DNA from: HRBIN30 sp964534275
GTDB lineage: Bacteria > Desulfobacterota > Binatia > HRBIN30
Assembly: GCA_964534275.1 (NCBI GenBank)
Contig: CAZHQG010000015.1
Span: 17,684 to 81,683, forward strand
Direction of reading: 5' to 3'
DNA: 64,000 bases
A program made the translations under genes and the position numbers. The notes beneath the pieces are model-generated. The model did no database searches and had not been told where the DNA came from. It worked only from the letters and a program-made list of their open reading frames with translations. Position 1 is the stretch's first letter. The number at the start of each line of letters is the position of its first letter. Shown one piece after another: positions 8,134 through 16,016 of the stretch.

Positions 8134-9396
8134 ATGGAGCGGAGTAGACGCCGCGTGGTCATTACAGGCGTAGGCCTGTTGACCCCTCTTGGCTGCAATG
8201 TGGAGGAAAACTGGCAGCGCCTGTGTGCAGGCGAGTCGGGCATCGGGGTGATCGAAAAATTCGATGCCTCGTCGCTGCCAGTACGGATCGCTGGCGAGGT
8301 GCGTGGCTTCGATCCCTCCGTGGTCATGGAACGACGCGAGTTGAAAAAACTCGACTTGTTTTCGCAGTACGCGGTGGTGTGTGCGCATCAAGCATTGACC
8401 GATGCCGGTTGGTCGTCGCCCCTGGCCGATCCTGAGCGCACCGCTGTCATTATCGGTGTCGGCATGGGGGGAATCGCCTCGCTGGAGGACGGAGTCCGGG
8501 ACTTCTACGAAGGCGGCATGAAGCGCGTGAGCGCTTTCTTTATTCCGCGCTTGATCGCAAACATGGCTCCCGCTCACATCGCGTTGAGGTTTGGGCTTCG
8601 TGGGGAAAACTTCGCCATTGCCAGCGCGTGTGCTTCCGGCGGGCACGCAGTGGGGGAGGCCTTTCGGCGCATCCGTGCGGGGTTTCAGGATGCCGCCGTT
8701 GCAGGCGGTGTGGAGGCACCCATTACGCCTTTAGGGGTAGCCGGTTTTGCGTCGATGAAAGCCTTGTCGACTCGTAACGACGAACCTGAACGGGCTAGCC
8801 GTCCTTTCGACCGGCAACGGGATGGCTTCGTGATCGCGGAAGGGGCGGGCATGCTGGTTCTCGAGACTCTAGAGGCGGCACGTGCGCGTGGAGCTCGAGT
8901 TTACGCCGAAGTGATTGGTTATGGGGCGAATGACGATGCGCACCACATGACGAGTCCAGCCCCTGATGGCCGGGGCGCAGCGGAGTGCATGCGCCGAGCA
9001 CTTGAGGACGCCGGCATCGAACCCACCGCGGTTGGCTACATCAACGCGCACGGGACCTCTACGCCGCTGAACGACGCTACGGAAACGTTGGCCATCAAGA
9101 GAGTCTTCGGTGGTCATGCATACCGTCTGGCGGTGAGTTCGACAAAGTCGATGACCGGCCACACGCTGGGCGCTGCAGGCGCAGTGGAAGCAGTGTACAC
9201 TGCGCTGACCTTGCAGCGCCAAATTTTGCCCCCGACGATCAACTACGAAGAGCCGGATCCGGAGTGCGATCTGGACTATGTTCCCAACCGCTCCCGGCCA
9301 GCACAAGTAGAGGTCGCTCTTTCGAATGCATTTGGATTCGGTGGAACGAACTCGACTCTGGTGTTCCGGCGCTTCGATCCAGAAACACAAAGTTAA
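8134..9396 (+). CDS. fabF: Beta-ketoacyl-ACP synthase II
   Basis: 420 residues from ATG 8134 (MERSRRRVVITGVGLLTPLG), which matches the usual FabF N-terminus. An in-frame extension to 8095 is not needed. It condenses malonyl-ACP with acyl-ACP in type II fatty acid elongation. The thiolase-fold catalytic triad is intact: Cys in ASACASGG (about residue 166), His in NAHGTSTPLND and His in KSMTGHTLGAAGA. The length fits FabF (about 410-420). It stands alone, with no acpP, fabG or fabH beside it, so a dedicated condensing enzyme of another pathway is possible. Confidence 0.93.
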   Translation: MERSRRRVVITGVGLLTPLGCNVEENWQRLCAGESGIGVIEKFDASSLPVRIAGEVRGFDPSVVMERRELKKLDLFSQYAVVCAHQALTDAGWSSPLADPERTAVIIGVGMGGIASLEDGVRDFYEGGMKRVSAFFIPRLIANMAPAHIALRFGLRGENFAIASACASGGHAVGEAFRRIRAGFQDAAVAGGVEAPITPLGVAGFASMKALSTRNDEPERASRPFDRQRDGFVIAEGAGMLVLETLEAARARGARVYAEVIGYGANDDAHHMTSPAPDGRGAAECMRRALEDAGIEPTAVGYINAHGTSTPLNDATETLAIKRVFGGHAYRLAVSSTKSMTGHTLGAAGAVEAVYTALTLQRQILPPTINYEEPDPECDLDYVPNRSRPAQVEVALSNAFGFGGTNSTLVFRRFDPETQS

Positions 9397-9425
9397 GTTG
9401 TCCCAAGGAGAATGCTGAGGGTTCG

Positions 9426-10430
9426 ATGGAGAGGGAGAATCCCGTACCGTTTATCGACCGGCGACTCTGGATCGTCGTGGGAAAAGGCGGGGTAGGAAAA
9501 ACGACCCTCAGCGTTTTGCTCGGCATCTGGGCGGCGGCACAAGGGAAGCGTGCTCTCATTGCAGAAGTAGACGGAGCTGGGCGTGCAGCCTGGCTCCTCG
9601 GATTGCAACCGGCTCCAGTCGGGGAAGCCAAGCTCGCCCAAGCGAACTTGGCAGTGATGTCCGTGGAAGGAAGCGCGGCGCTGGCCGAGTACCTTCGCTT
9701 GATCCTTCCCGTGCGCCGATTGCTGGACGTGGTGTTCGCCAGTCGGATCTACCAGTACTTTGTTGCCGCGGCTCCGGGCCTCAAGGAACTCATGACGGTC
9801 GGGAAAATTTGGTACGAAGCCGAGAAGACAGATCCGACCACAGGCGAACGGGCGTGGGACCTGGTGATCATGGATGCTCCTGCAACTGGCCACAGCTTAC
9901 AGTATCTCGGCATGCCGAAAGCGGCTCACGAAGTTTTTCGAGCAGGCTTGGTGGGGCGGGAGAGTCAGCGGCTAATGGACCTGTTGACGGATGCGAGAAA
10001 AACCGCGGTGCATCTTGTGACCACGGCGGAGGAGATGCCGGTCAACGAGAGCTTCGAAATGTACGACCGCTTACGCAACGAACTCTCGATGCCCTTGGGG
10101 TACTTGGTGGTGAACCGCTTGCACCGACGGAGGTTCGACCGTACCAAGCTGGCGGAGCTGCGACAACGCAGCTCCGGGATGTCGGAGCGCGAACGCGATC
10201 TCGCGGCAGCCGTACTCGATCGTGCATTGGAAGAGGAGGGTTGGAGCGCCATCCATGCCGAGAACCTTCAAAGGCTGAGCGAGAGGATTCCACTGCCTCG
10301 CTTGGAACTCCCGTTCATCTTTGCGGAGGAGTTCGGCCCTTCCCACCTTCAAACCTTACTGCGTGCCATGGACGCGCAAATTGTTCGTGGCCCGCGCCGT
10401 TTGCAAAGCCATGGATTCCCCGTTGGATAA
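9426..10430 (+). CDS. ArsA/Get3-like P-loop ATPase (first of a tandem pair)
   Basis: 334 residues from ATG 9426; the extension to 9264 only overlaps fabF. The deviant Walker A GKGGVGKTT (about residues 19-27) and the motif MDAPATGHSLQYLGMPKA (about 147-164) are typical of the ArsA/Get3 anion-transporting ATPase family (SIMIBI class). No arsB, arsC or arsR is near, so arsenite export is not supported. Homologues of this kind act in membrane-protein or envelope processes in other bacteria, but the cargo here is unknown. Its end overlaps the next ATPase gene by 20 bases, implying coupled translation and perhaps a heterodimer. Confidence 0.85.
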   Translation: MERENPVPFIDRRLWIVVGKGGVGKTTLSVLLGIWAAAQGKRALIAEVDGAGRAAWLLGLQPAPVGEAKLAQANLAVMSVEGSAALAEYLRLILPVRRLLDVVFASRIYQYFVAAAPGLKELMTVGKIWYEAEKTDPTTGERAWDLVIMDAPATGHSLQYLGMPKAAHEVFRAGLVGRESQRLMDLLTDARKTAVHLVTTAEEMPVNESFEMYDRLRNELSMPLGYLVVNRLHRRRFDRTKLAELRQRSSGMSERERDLAAAVLDRALEEEGWSAIHAENLQRLSERIPLPRLELPFIFAEEFGPSHLQTLLRAMDAQIVRGPRRLQSHGFPVG

Positions 10431-11550
10431 TGTGTTGGAACACCACCGGATTTTAGTGTGCGCTGGTTCTGGTGGTGTGGGGAAAACCACAACTGCAGCC
10501 GCGGTTGCCCTACGCGCTGCTCAGCGGGGGCAGCGGACGATCGTGATGACCATCGACCCAGCGAAACGCCTCGCCGATGCGCTTGGCGTGAGCGCCATCG
10601 GTGACGAGCCCGTGGAGGTGCGGTTACCCCGTACGGCTCGAGGGACCCTGGCAGCCATGATGCTCGACCAAAAAGGGGCGTGGGATCGGTTGGTGGAACG
10701 GCATGCCCCAAGCGACGAAATCCGGCAGCGCATTTTGAACAATCGGTTTTATCAGCACCTTTCACAGAGTTTTGCAGGGTCGCAGGAGTACATGGCCATC
10801 GAGCAGTTGCGTGCGTTGCACGAAAGCGGCCAGTACGACCTGATCGTTGTCGACACCCCACCGACACGCCATGCCCTCGACTTTCTAGAAGCTCCGCAGC
10901 GGCTTGCGGATTTTCTCGATCGAAACATCGTGCGCTGGTTCGTCAAACCGTACTTTTCCGCCAGTTGGGCTACTGTGCGCCTGGTCAACCGTACCGTCGG
11001 TTTTCTCTTCCGGCGACTCGAAGAGGCCACGGGTGTTTCTGCGTTGGCAGAAGTGTCGGAGTTCTTCACTGCCATGGCCGGTTTGTTCGAGAATTTCGAG
11101 CCCCGCGTGCGCCGCGTGTACGAGCTCCTGCGCGCACCGGACACGGGTTTCTTGCTCGTCACGTCTTCCGAAGAGCAGGTTTTGCAGGAGGCCGAATTTT
11201 TCCTGCAGCAAATTCATCGCCTCGGCGTGCACCTGAGAGCGATCGTGGTCAATCGCGTGCATCGCGAGTTCTTAGTGCGGGGGAAAGCGCCGTCGCGTCA
11301 GGCGGTCATTCGGATCATGCGCAAGTTAGGTGCCGACCCGAACTTGGCGGAAGCCCTGGCGGAGAACTTCGAGCTGTACCAAGCGCTCGGCCGCGGTGAT
11401 GTGCTTCGACTGGAAGCGTTTCAACGTTTAGTTCCGGCAGAAACGGCTGTCGTGTTGGTGCCCAATTTGGCCACAGACATCCACAGTTTGCAGGGACTCG
11501 AGTTGCTGCACGCTCATTTGTTCGCGTCGGACCTCGACGCCGCTGCTTGA
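10411..11550 (+). CDS. ArsA/Get3-like P-loop ATPase (second of a tandem pair)
   Basis: 379 residues from ATG 10411, inside the 3' end of the preceding ATPase gene. Walker A CAGSGGVGKTTTAAAVAL, the switch-like MTIDPAKRLADALGV and VDTPPTRHALDFLEAP place it in the ArsA/Get3 family. The DPAKRLADAL segment corresponds to the signature that contacts the partner protomer in this family. The protein is longer than its neighbour, with an extra helical region (about 170-235). The two proteins are clearly different paralogues, not a recent duplication. Cargo unknown. Confidence 0.85.
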   Translation: MDSPLDNVLEHHRILVCAGSGGVGKTTTAAAVALRAAQRGQRTIVMTIDPAKRLADALGVSAIGDEPVEVRLPRTARGTLAAMMLDQKGAWDRLVERHAPSDEIRQRILNNRFYQHLSQSFAGSQEYMAIEQLRALHESGQYDLIVVDTPPTRHALDFLEAPQRLADFLDRNIVRWFVKPYFSASWATVRLVNRTVGFLFRRLEEATGVSALAEVSEFFTAMAGLFENFEPRVRRVYELLRAPDTGFLLVTSSEEQVLQEAEFFLQQIHRLGVHLRAIVVNRVHREFLVRGKAPSRQAVIRIMRKLGADPNLAEALAENFELYQALGRGDVLRLEAFQRLVPAETAVVLVPNLATDIHSLQGLELLHAHLFASDLDAAA

Positions 11551-11649
11551 GCACGGCGTAGCCGGAATTTTCAGCTTGAGCTAGAGCAACGAAGCGGGTT
11601 ATGAACGTTCCACGACATCGGAGATGATGTCTAGGCCAAGGAGGGGACG

Positions 11650-11931
11650 ATGCCGAGGGAAAGAGCGTTGCGGATCCATCCTGACCTGCGAGTTGCCGAC
11701 CTCAAGCGCCGCCATCAAAGCGCTGCGCGACTGATGAACGTGAAGGTTCCTGCGGAAATAGGCGATGCGGTGCAGGAGTTAGCGGCTGCGTTGGGAGTGA
11801 CCAAAACAGAAGTAGTCATTGCACTACTGAACCATGGTCTGGAGGTTGCGTCGAAGGCGCTGAAAGATGTCCGGCCCGGTGGCGAAAGTCCCACGAGACG
11901 GTCGCGGCGAGCAGCGGCGGGCCGGTCCTAG
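11650..11931 (+). CDS. Small ribbon-helix-helix-like protein
   Basis: 93 residues with a good Shine-Dalgarno (AAGGAGGGG) before ATG 11650. The core (about 29-70, NVKVPAEIGDAVQELAAALG and then VTKTEVVIALLNHGLEVA) has the strand-helix-helix layout of RHH/CopG-type DNA-binding proteins. The tail is basic (TRRSRRAAAGRS). It may be a DNA-binding regulator or nucleoid-associated protein. No toxin gene is adjacent, so an antitoxin role is unsupported. It stands 99 bases after the ATPase pair in the same direction and could be co-transcribed. Confidence 0.65.
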   Translation: MPRERALRIHPDLRVADLKRRHQSAARLMNVKVPAEIGDAVQELAAALGVTKTEVVIALLNHGLEVASKALKDVRPGGESPTRRSRRAAAGRS

Positions 11932-11938
11932 CTGTGGC

Positions 11939-13000
11939 TCAGCAGTAGTGGCTGCGTCGTTTCACCGCGATTTCTCGCTCCAGGTAAAAGATCTCGACGC
12001 GTTTCGTTTCGCCTCCCTCTCGCACGAATTTGTGCCCGCGTAGAATCGTATCGACGATGCCGAGGTCGGGCCGGCCCGGAAAATCTCGCTTAGCCTTGAT
12101 TTCCGTGGATGCGAACACAGTGTCGCCGGCAAAAACGGGTGCGGTGTGCTTGCCAGACTTGTACACGATGTCGTACAGCGCGTTGTCAGCTACGTCTGGG
12201 CAGGACAACCCGAGGCACAAGTTGAAGGGAATCCCACCGTACACGATGAGCTGGCCTCCCAGGTAACGTTCGGGGTTTTGGTCGATCATGAACTGGTTGC
12301 AATGCACCTGGGAGGTGTTGTCGAGCATTGCCGTCCAAGCGATGTGTTCCGTTGTGATGACTCTCCCTCGGGAGTGTTCGAGGATGTCACCGGGAGTGAA
12401 ATCTTCGAAGTACGTGTCGGGGCTCGTTAAGTGGGCAAGCTCTTTGTACCCGCGCGAAGGATCATAAGGTGGGAGCCGAAGCTCACAGGGAACCACGGGA
12501 GCTTCGGCTAGGGAGGCTTCCTGGACCACGGCATCGGGGCGACTCTTCCACACCTGTACCTTACGCTCGTAGGTCAGGACCACCTCTCCGTGCTGGTTAC
12601 GGCCCGTGGTTTGTACGTGCACCACACCCAGATCGGGCTCTCGGGATGACGGCCGCACGCCGAGGACGAGCGACTCGACCTCGATGGTGTCTCCAATGTA
12701 GACCGGCACACCAAAGCGCATGTTGATGTACTCCAGGTTCGCGCGTGCATTTTCGGAGATGTCTTCGACGCTTTGGCTGAAGACGACCGCCATCACCAAC
12801 CCCGGCGGGAGAATCATGTCGTGAAAGCCATAACGCTGCGCGTAGCGACGATTTTTACTAAGAGGGTTGGTGGTCATGTCGTACTCGGTAAAAGCGTTGA
12901 ACAGCCCCTCCGTGATCGTCTTGCCCACCTTGTGACGAAACACGTGGCCAACCCGGAAGTCTTCGAGGAAATTTCCTTTCCGCTTGTAAATGACTGCCAT
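11939..13000 (-). CDS. Tandem MaoC-domain hydratase, mesaconyl-CoA hydratase-like
   Basis: 353 residues with two hot-dog folds: residues about 8-160 (FLEDFRVGHVFRHKVGKTIT...PVYIGDTIEVES) and 185-340 (YFEDFTPGDILEHSRGRVIT...PVFAGDTVFASTEI). Both halves keep the F-E/L-D-F-x-x-G-x-x-x and 'P-V-x-x-G-D-T' signatures. Length and domain order fit mesaconyl-CoA/beta-methylmalyl-CoA hydratases (about 345-355 residues), which add water to a branched unsaturated CoA diacid in the ethylmalonyl-CoA or 3-hydroxypropionate cycles. No other gene of those pathways is in the window, so another enoyl-CoA substrate is possible. It is divergent from the methyltransferase gene. Confidence 0.8.
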   Translation of the reverse strand: MAVIYKRKGNFLEDFRVGHVFRHKVGKTITEGLFNAFTEYDMTTNPLSKNRRYAQRYGFHDMILPPGLVMAVVFSQSVEDISENARANLEYINMRFGVPVYIGDTIEVESLVLGVRPSSREPDLGVVHVQTTGRNQHGEVVLTYERKVQVWKSRPDAVVQEASLAEAPVVPCELRLPPYDPSRGYKELAHLTSPDTYFEDFTPGDILEHSRGRVITTEHIAWTAMLDNTSQVHCNQFMIDQNPERYLGGQLIVYGGIPFNLCLGLSCPDVADNALYDIVYKSGKHTAPVFAGDTVFASTEIKAKRDFPGRPDLGIVDTILRGHKFVREGGETKRVEIFYLEREIAVKRRSHYC

Positions 13001-13110
13001 TCTTCACTCCTCGCCTTTATCAAGCCTTGCTTGGTAAGCAGCTCCCCTTGCAGCGGAGCTACGAGGGCCCTTTCATCGCGAGCACGAGTGGGCGAGTCAA
13101 GGGAACGTGC

Positions 13111-13896
13111 ATGACGATGTCAGGCAAGCCAGGTATGCAGTACCCGAGTTCCGCCGGGGACATTAAAGACTCCGCTGCACTTGCGGAAGCAATCGAAGGG
13201 GTCGCGAAATCCTTGCGGTTGGAGATGCCTGCGCCCAAAGGATCTCCATTCTACGGACTCGACCACGGCGTGCCCTACGCGGTGGAGCTGCTTCATCTTC
13301 TTGGCTCTCAGGGGATCTTCCGGAAGTACGAGTTTGTCCTGGAAGTGTTTAGTGGCTTGGGTGGACGCGCTCGGTGGGCTACACGCCAATTCGGCTGCCG
13401 CGTGCTCGGTCTCGAACCAGACCTTCACGCGGCACAGATTGCCACAAGGCTCGGTGAGTCTTCAGGGACGCTTGGAGAGACTGTATTCTGCGGAGGAGCA
13501 CCGGAGACCTTACCGTTTCGTTCTGGCGCGTTTACGCATGCTTGGTGGCTGGACCCCCGCAGAGGGATGCGCGTGGAGGACTCGCTCAGCGAGATTAGCC
13601 GAGTCGTGCGGGACGGCGGATACTTCGCATGGGTGCTCCAGGAAGAGAAAGCTTCTCGGGAATGGGCGCGTGAACAGCTACGGGCGACAGGATTTGTGGT
13701 TACGGAGGAGCGTCGCACTCGAGTTGTGGCGCCGGACACGACCCGTCGCGTGGCGGAGCAACGGCTCGAGCGCTTGTTACAAGCGCGTGCACCGTTGCTC
13801 AAGATGTGGAAGGAACAAACAGGGTGGGACTCGCGGATGCCAGAAAGCTTGATGTTGCTTTTTGCACGACGGGAGGCGAAACGAGTGGCGGGATGA
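13111..13896 (+). CDS. Class I SAM-dependent methyltransferase
   Basis: 261 residues from ATG 13111, chosen for AAGGGA seven bases upstream; an in-frame TTG lies at 13027. Motif I VLEVFSGLGGRARWAT (about 77-92) is followed by an acidic residue in VLGLEPD (motif II), GGAPETLPFRSGAFTHAWWL (motif III/IV region) and SEISRVVRDGGYFAWVL (motif V), as in small-molecule methyltransferases of the UbiE/Methyltransf_11 type. Substrate unknown. The stop overlaps the start of the next gene (ATGA), so the two are probably coupled. Confidence 0.8.
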   Translation: MTMSGKPGMQYPSSAGDIKDSAALAEAIEGVAKSLRLEMPAPKGSPFYGLDHGVPYAVELLHLLGSQGIFRKYEFVLEVFSGLGGRARWATRQFGCRVLGLEPDLHAAQIATRLGESSGTLGETVFCGGAPETLPFRSGAFTHAWWLDPRRGMRVEDSLSEISRVVRDGGYFAWVLQEEKASREWAREQLRATGFVVTEERRTRVVAPDTTRRVAEQRLERLLQARAPLLKMWKEQTGWDSRMPESLMLLFARREAKRVAG

Positions 13897-14423
13897 TGCA
13901 TGCCCGAGGCGAAGCTGGCAGTACGAGCCTGACTCCACAAGCAAAGCACGGTTCCCTGTGGTGGTGGCTCGGGGCGTTAGCAGTGGCGCTTACGCTCTCG
14001 ATGCTGGTATGCAGCCGAGCGAGCTATGGCGGTGGCGTCTCGTGTGTAGAGGTCTTAAGGGAGGCAAACCGCATGACCCGTCAAACCACGGGGCAAGTAC
14101 CTACGCTGGGTCAACTCGCAAAGCGAGTTGGAGCACCCGCGGCCGTTGTGGAACGCTGCCTACATTCATACGGACGGCGCGCACGTCGCGAAGGTGCAGA
14201 AACGCATGAAAGTGCCGAAGCGTTGCTCGAAGAATTGGAAAGCGAGGAGGCTGAAGAGACGTTTGCGGAGGACGTAGAAGAGCCCGGGGCTCGTGAGCGG
14301 CCCGTGCGGGAGCCGCAGCCGCGGTACCTGTCGATTCGGCCAACACCAGGGGCGCAGCCAGGATTGTCCGTCGCACCAAGCGAATCAGAACGGCTGGAGG
14401 AGGACCTGCAGCGCGAGCGCTAA
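13893..14423 (+). CDS. Single-pass membrane protein with acidic tail, unknown function
   Basis: 176 residues from ATG 13893, which overlaps the methyltransferase stop. One transmembrane helix (WWWLGALAVALTLSMLVC, about 21-38) is followed by a short helical domain with a helix-turn-helix-like pattern (PTLGQLAKRVGAPAAVVERCLHSYGRR, written here only as its boundaries about 70-96) and a Glu-rich segment (ESAEALLEELESEEAEETF). The C-terminus is Pro/Ser/Arg-rich and probably disordered. No family recognised. Convergent with the gene at 14508. Confidence 0.6.
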   Translation: MMHARGEAGSTSLTPQAKHGSLWWWLGALAVALTLSMLVCSRASYGGGVSCVEVLREANRMTRQTTGQVPTLGQLAKRVGAPAAVVERCLHSYGRRARREGAETHESAEALLEELESEEAEETFAEDVEEPGARERPVREPQPRYLSIRPTPGAQPGLSVAPSESERLEEDLQRER

Positions 14424-14507
14424 CGTCAATCGCCCTAAAATTGGTGCGAACGTCTTCGAGTTGCCTTTTGCCTGGAGGCTGGGAAGCGCGGGTTCGCGGC
14501 GGTCAAC

Positions 14508-15095
14508 TCAATGCGAAATGGAAAAGGGACGAGCCAGCAATACCTCGCCTTTGTTGCCAAACACGTACACCGTGACCGTGTGAAACGTCGTCGGGCCATT
14601 CGGCATCGGAATCGAACCAGATACTTTTTGCCAGCTTGGCGTGAGGGTCAGTGGCGCCCCGGACGAGACGCTGCCGCCTCGGAAATATCCAGCGGAGCTA
14701 AACGGGCCGCTGGGTGTGAGTGTCGGCCACGCGCCCACAAATTTCTTTTCGGCTTGCTCTCCGCGAGCGACCAAAAAGAGCTGGCAATCGAGTGGCCGAG
14801 TTGTCGCTGTACGCAGGCGCAGCGTAATTCGCAGTTGCCACTCGGTTCCCACCCTCTCTGGACGCGCGCTGAACCCTTCGAACTCGATCAGAGCGGCCGG
14901 GTCGGACAACGGTTCCGGATCCTCGCTTCGAGGGGACTCGACGATCTTGAGGGTGAGGTATCCAAGCGCCGCGACAAGGGCCACCAAACCGGTGTAACCC
15001 AGAGAGCTGAGAAGCCGCTTGCGTTCGCGGAGAACTGACCAATTCAACGCCGTGCCTCGTCTTGGCTGATTAACGACCGGTACGGTCCCCCACAA
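14508..15095 (-). CDS. Signal-anchored periplasmic protein, unknown function
   Basis: 195 residues with one transmembrane helix (about 29-50, LLSSLGYTGLVALVAALGYL) after a basic N-terminus. The rest is a beta-rich extracytoplasmic domain with strands such as EWQLRITLRLRTATTRPLDC, resembling DUF2393-like or FxLYD-type beta-sandwiches only in general form. No catalytic motif. Gene-like composition and an N-terminal anchor support it being real. Function not assigned. Confidence 0.6.
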   Translation of the reverse strand: MWGTVPVVNQPRRGTALNWSVLRERKRLLSSLGYTGLVALVAALGYLTLKIVESPRSEDPEPLSDPAALIEFEGFSARPERVGTEWQLRITLRLRTATTRPLDCQLFLVARGEQAEKKFVGAWPTLTPSGPFSSAGYFRGGSVSSGAPLTLTPSWQKVSGSIPMPNGPTTFHTVTVYVFGNKGEVLLARPFSISH

Positions 15096-15245
15096 CGCAC
15101 AAACCCCTAGTGGAGAAATGCCTCACGTGCGTCGGCGAACACTCGAACTCGAAATGTGAAGCCCGATCGCAAAACGTGGGGACGACAAGTAGGAGCGCTG
15201 CGCGTTCTATGGTATCGTGACTCGACGTTGAGCGAGGAGGACCAC

Positions 15246-16010
15246 ATGGAGCTTGGTTCGGTAGCTACAGTACTCATTATTGGGCTCGCCCTATTGGTGT
15301 CGGGCGTGAAAATTATTCGAGAGTACGAGCGGGCGGTGGTATTCCGGCTGGGACGAATCACACCCGCGCGTGGACCCGGGATCATTTATGTGATCCCGCT
15401 CATCGAGCAAATGTATCGAATGGATTTGCGGACGGTGACCTTGGACGTTCCGTCGCAGGATGTCATCACGCGCGACAACGTGTCGGTCAAGGTGAACGCA
15501 GTCCTGTATTTTCGCGTGGTCGACGCCAATCGAGCAGCAATCGAAGTACAGAACTACTTGTATGCTGCCTCGCAGATTGCCCAAACGACCTTACGGAGTG
15601 TTTGCGGCCAAGCGTACCTCGACGAACTCTTGGCCGAACGGGAGCGTTTCAACGCGCGGTTGCAGGAAATCATCGATACACACACAGAACCTTGGGGCGT
15701 GAAAGTGGTTGCGGTGGAGGTCAAGCACATCGACTTGCCCGTCGAAATGCAGCGGTCGATCGCCCGTCAAGCCGAAGCGGAGCGTCTGCGACGAGCGAAA
15801 ATCATCAACGCTGAGGGAGAATACCAGGCGGCGCTGAAACTCACCGAGGCGGCTAGCATCATGGAGAAGGAGCCGGTGGCCATCCAGTTGCGGTTGCTCC
15901 AAGCCTTGGCTCAAGTGGGAACGGAACGGAACAACACAGTGATTGTTCCGGTGCCTGTAGACTTGGTACGCACGCTGTTGGAGCGTCGGCAGCCACAAGC
16001 TGCTAATTGA
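15246..16010 (+). CDS. Slipin (stomatin/prohibitin SPFH family) membrane protein
   Basis: 254 residues from ATG 15246, with GAGGAGGA just upstream. An N-terminal hydrophobic anchor (VATVLIIGLALLVSGVKII, about 6-24) is followed at once by the SPFH domain: YERAVVFRLGRI, ARGPGIIYVIPLIEQMYRMDLR and VSVKVNAVLYFRV, then a coiled coil with the slipin hallmark RQAEAERLRRAKIINAEGEYQAA. Slipins oligomerise at the inner membrane and organise membrane microdomains or protease complexes. The usual partner NfeD protease is not adjacent; the next gene is an aminopeptidase 6 bases downstream. Confidence 0.93.
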   Translation: MELGSVATVLIIGLALLVSGVKIIREYERAVVFRLGRITPARGPGIIYVIPLIEQMYRMDLRTVTLDVPSQDVITRDNVSVKVNAVLYFRVVDANRAAIEVQNYLYAASQIAQTTLRSVCGQAYLDELLAERERFNARLQEIIDTHTEPWGVKVVAVEVKHIDLPVEMQRSIARQAEAERLRRAKIINAEGEYQAALKLTEAASIMEKEPVAIQLRLLQALAQVGTERNNTVIVPVPVDLVRTLLERRQPQAAN

Positions 16011-16016
16011 GCCCAT

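Noticed and set aside
9426..11550. Arsenic-resistance operon
   Set aside because: ArsA-like ATPases are present, but arsB, arsC, arsR and arsD are all absent.
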